A stretch of DNA of 64,000 nucleotides from positions 1 through 64,000 of the forward strand of contig SACH01000003.1 of NCBI GenBank assembly GCA_009928645.1. The letters are read 5' to 3'. This document shows positions 62,513 through 64,000 of the stretch, piece by piece. This stretch comes from Gammaproteobacteria bacterium (lineage in GTDB: Bacteria > Pseudomonadota > Gammaproteobacteria > Chromatiales > Chromatiaceae). A program made the position numbers and the translations under genes. The stretch's first letter is position 1; the number at the start of each line of letters is the position of its first letter. The notes beneath the pieces were generated by a model. It ran no database searches and was not told the DNA's origin. It saw only the letters and a program-made list of their open reading frames with translations.

Positions 62513-63572
62513 TTAGGCCACCGTCCGGCGCCGTTGGACGGCCGCGGCCAGTTCCTCAAGCAGGGGCTCAGTATCGTCCCAGCCGATGCAGGCATCGGTG
62601 ATGCTTTGGCCGTAGGTCAACTCGGTATCGGGTCGCCAGTCCTGGCGGCCGGCGACCAGATGGCTCTCGATCATGGCGCCGATAATGCGCCGGTCCCCCC
62701 GGGCGACCTGGCCGGCGACGTCCCGGCCCACGTCGACCTGCTTCTGCGGCTTCTTGCGGCTGTTAGCGTGACTGAAGTCGATCATCATCCGCGGGCGCAG
62801 GCGCGCGTCTTCCATCTCCTCTGCCGCCATGTTAACGCTCTCGGTGTCGTAGTTAGGTCGGTTACCACCACGCAGAATGACATGGGTATCCGGGTTGCCG
62901 GCAGTGGCGAAGATGGCCGAGCGCCCCTCCTTGGTCACCGACAGAAAATGGTGCGGGTGAGCGGCGGCGTGCATGGCGTCCAGGGCAATGCGCAAACTGC
63001 CACTGGTGGCGTTCTTGAAGCCTACTGGACAGGACAGGCCGGAGGACAACTCCCGATGCCCCTGGCTCTCAGTGGTGCGGGCGCCGATGGCCCCCCAACT
63101 GATGAGATCGGCAATGTACTGAGGGCTGATGAGATCGAGGAACTCGGTCCCCGCCGGCACCCCCAGGCCGTTGATATCCACCAGCAGGGAGCGGGCCAGC
63201 TTGAGGCCCTCGTTGATCTCGAAGCTGCCGTCCAGGTAGGGGTCGTTGATCAGCCCCTTCCAGCCCACGGTGGTCCGTGGCTTCTCGAAGTAGACGCGCA
63301 TGACGACCAACAGGTCCTTGGCTAGGCGGTCGCGCACCGGGCGCAGGCGCTCGGCATAATCCCGCGCGGCGGCGACGTCGTGGACCGAACAGGGGCCAAC
63401 AACCACGAGCAGGCGGTCATCTTCGTCGTGGAGGATGTCGCGGATCGACCGTCGGGCATGATGAACGGTGGCGGAGATGGCATCCGTCAGCGGATAGAGG
63501 CGAATCAGGTCCTCCGGCGCGATCAGTTGCTTCATGGCGCAGATGCGCAAGTCATCGGTCGCGTAACGCATG
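62513..63572 (-). CDS. 3-deoxy-7-phosphoheptulonate synthase, class I
   Basis: LLVVVGPCSVHDVAAARDYAERL...MRVYFEKPRTTVGWKGLINDPYLDGSF...ILRGGNRPNYD...DFSHANSRKK. Confidence 0.97.
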
Positions 63573-64000
63573 GGTCTCTCGTCAACGGCAAGATCAGGTT
63601 CCGAAAGGGGTTCACGGCCCCCGGCGCGGGCATATGCCCTTGGAGCCGGCGGCAAGTCACGCATTTTATACGCATCTCCATGCCATTTGCCGTTTTCCCG
63701 GAGCGGCGAACCTCCGCCGCGGGAAGCCGCCGTTCCTGCACGGGATCCGGCCTACCAGAACAAGTGGGCGCAAGAAGCGGCCCGCGCTGGAGTCGCCGTC
63801 ACTATTCCGCCCACCCCAACCCCAGTCGCAACATCCATTGCAACTTGCCCTGGCACACCCAGGCATCGTCGCTATTCCACTCACCGCACCGTCAATTTTG
63901 TTGCCAAGGGGATTAGAATGCCCGTGTTGAAACGCTGATCAATCCCGCCCTCAGACCCATACCATGCGCCGCGATCGTAAAAATCCTCACGCCTCCGGCA

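Overview
The window is a gene-dense, high-GC chromosomal housekeeping region. The gene content and order look gammaproteobacterial, possibly a Chromatiales-type purple sulfur bacterium (inference only). I see about 50 supportable coding genes: minCDE, HIT, recR, ybaB, dnaX, lptG, a PHA synthase, pepA, holC, ychF, a manC-type gene, gcvT-gcvH-gcvPA-tpx-gcvPB, dgkA, groESL, fxsA, cutA, dsbD, a TlpA-like gene, aroQ, accBC, prmA, dusB-fis, purH-lpxA-purD, a VanZ-like gene, amgK-like, lptD-surA-pdxA, apaG-apaH, folA, rsfS, nadD, proA, holA, lptE, leuS and a class I DAHP synthase. There is one SRP (4.5S) RNA, a perfect CIRCE operator upstream of groES, and a bidirectional terminator. No CRISPR arrays, tRNAs, rRNAs or transposases were seen. 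The most interesting signals are not conventional genes. (1) A ~63-bp tandem repeat family fills whole intergenic gaps immediately 3' of minus-strand genes at 45.8 kb and 60.3 kb, with degenerate relatives near 7.4 kb and 49.8 kb. (2) A 68-bp tandem array has engulfed the 3' end of folA. (3) An untracked 52-aa acidic small ORF at 50138-50296 ends in ...STSCPWC. (4) A secreted Met/Gly/Ser tandem-repeat protein is cut by the left window edge. (5) A dispersed element with conserved flanks and a variable hairpin occurs three times between 57 and 62.5 kb. (6) Several conserved operons have missing or inserted members, including rsmA, lptF, tpx and lpxA.
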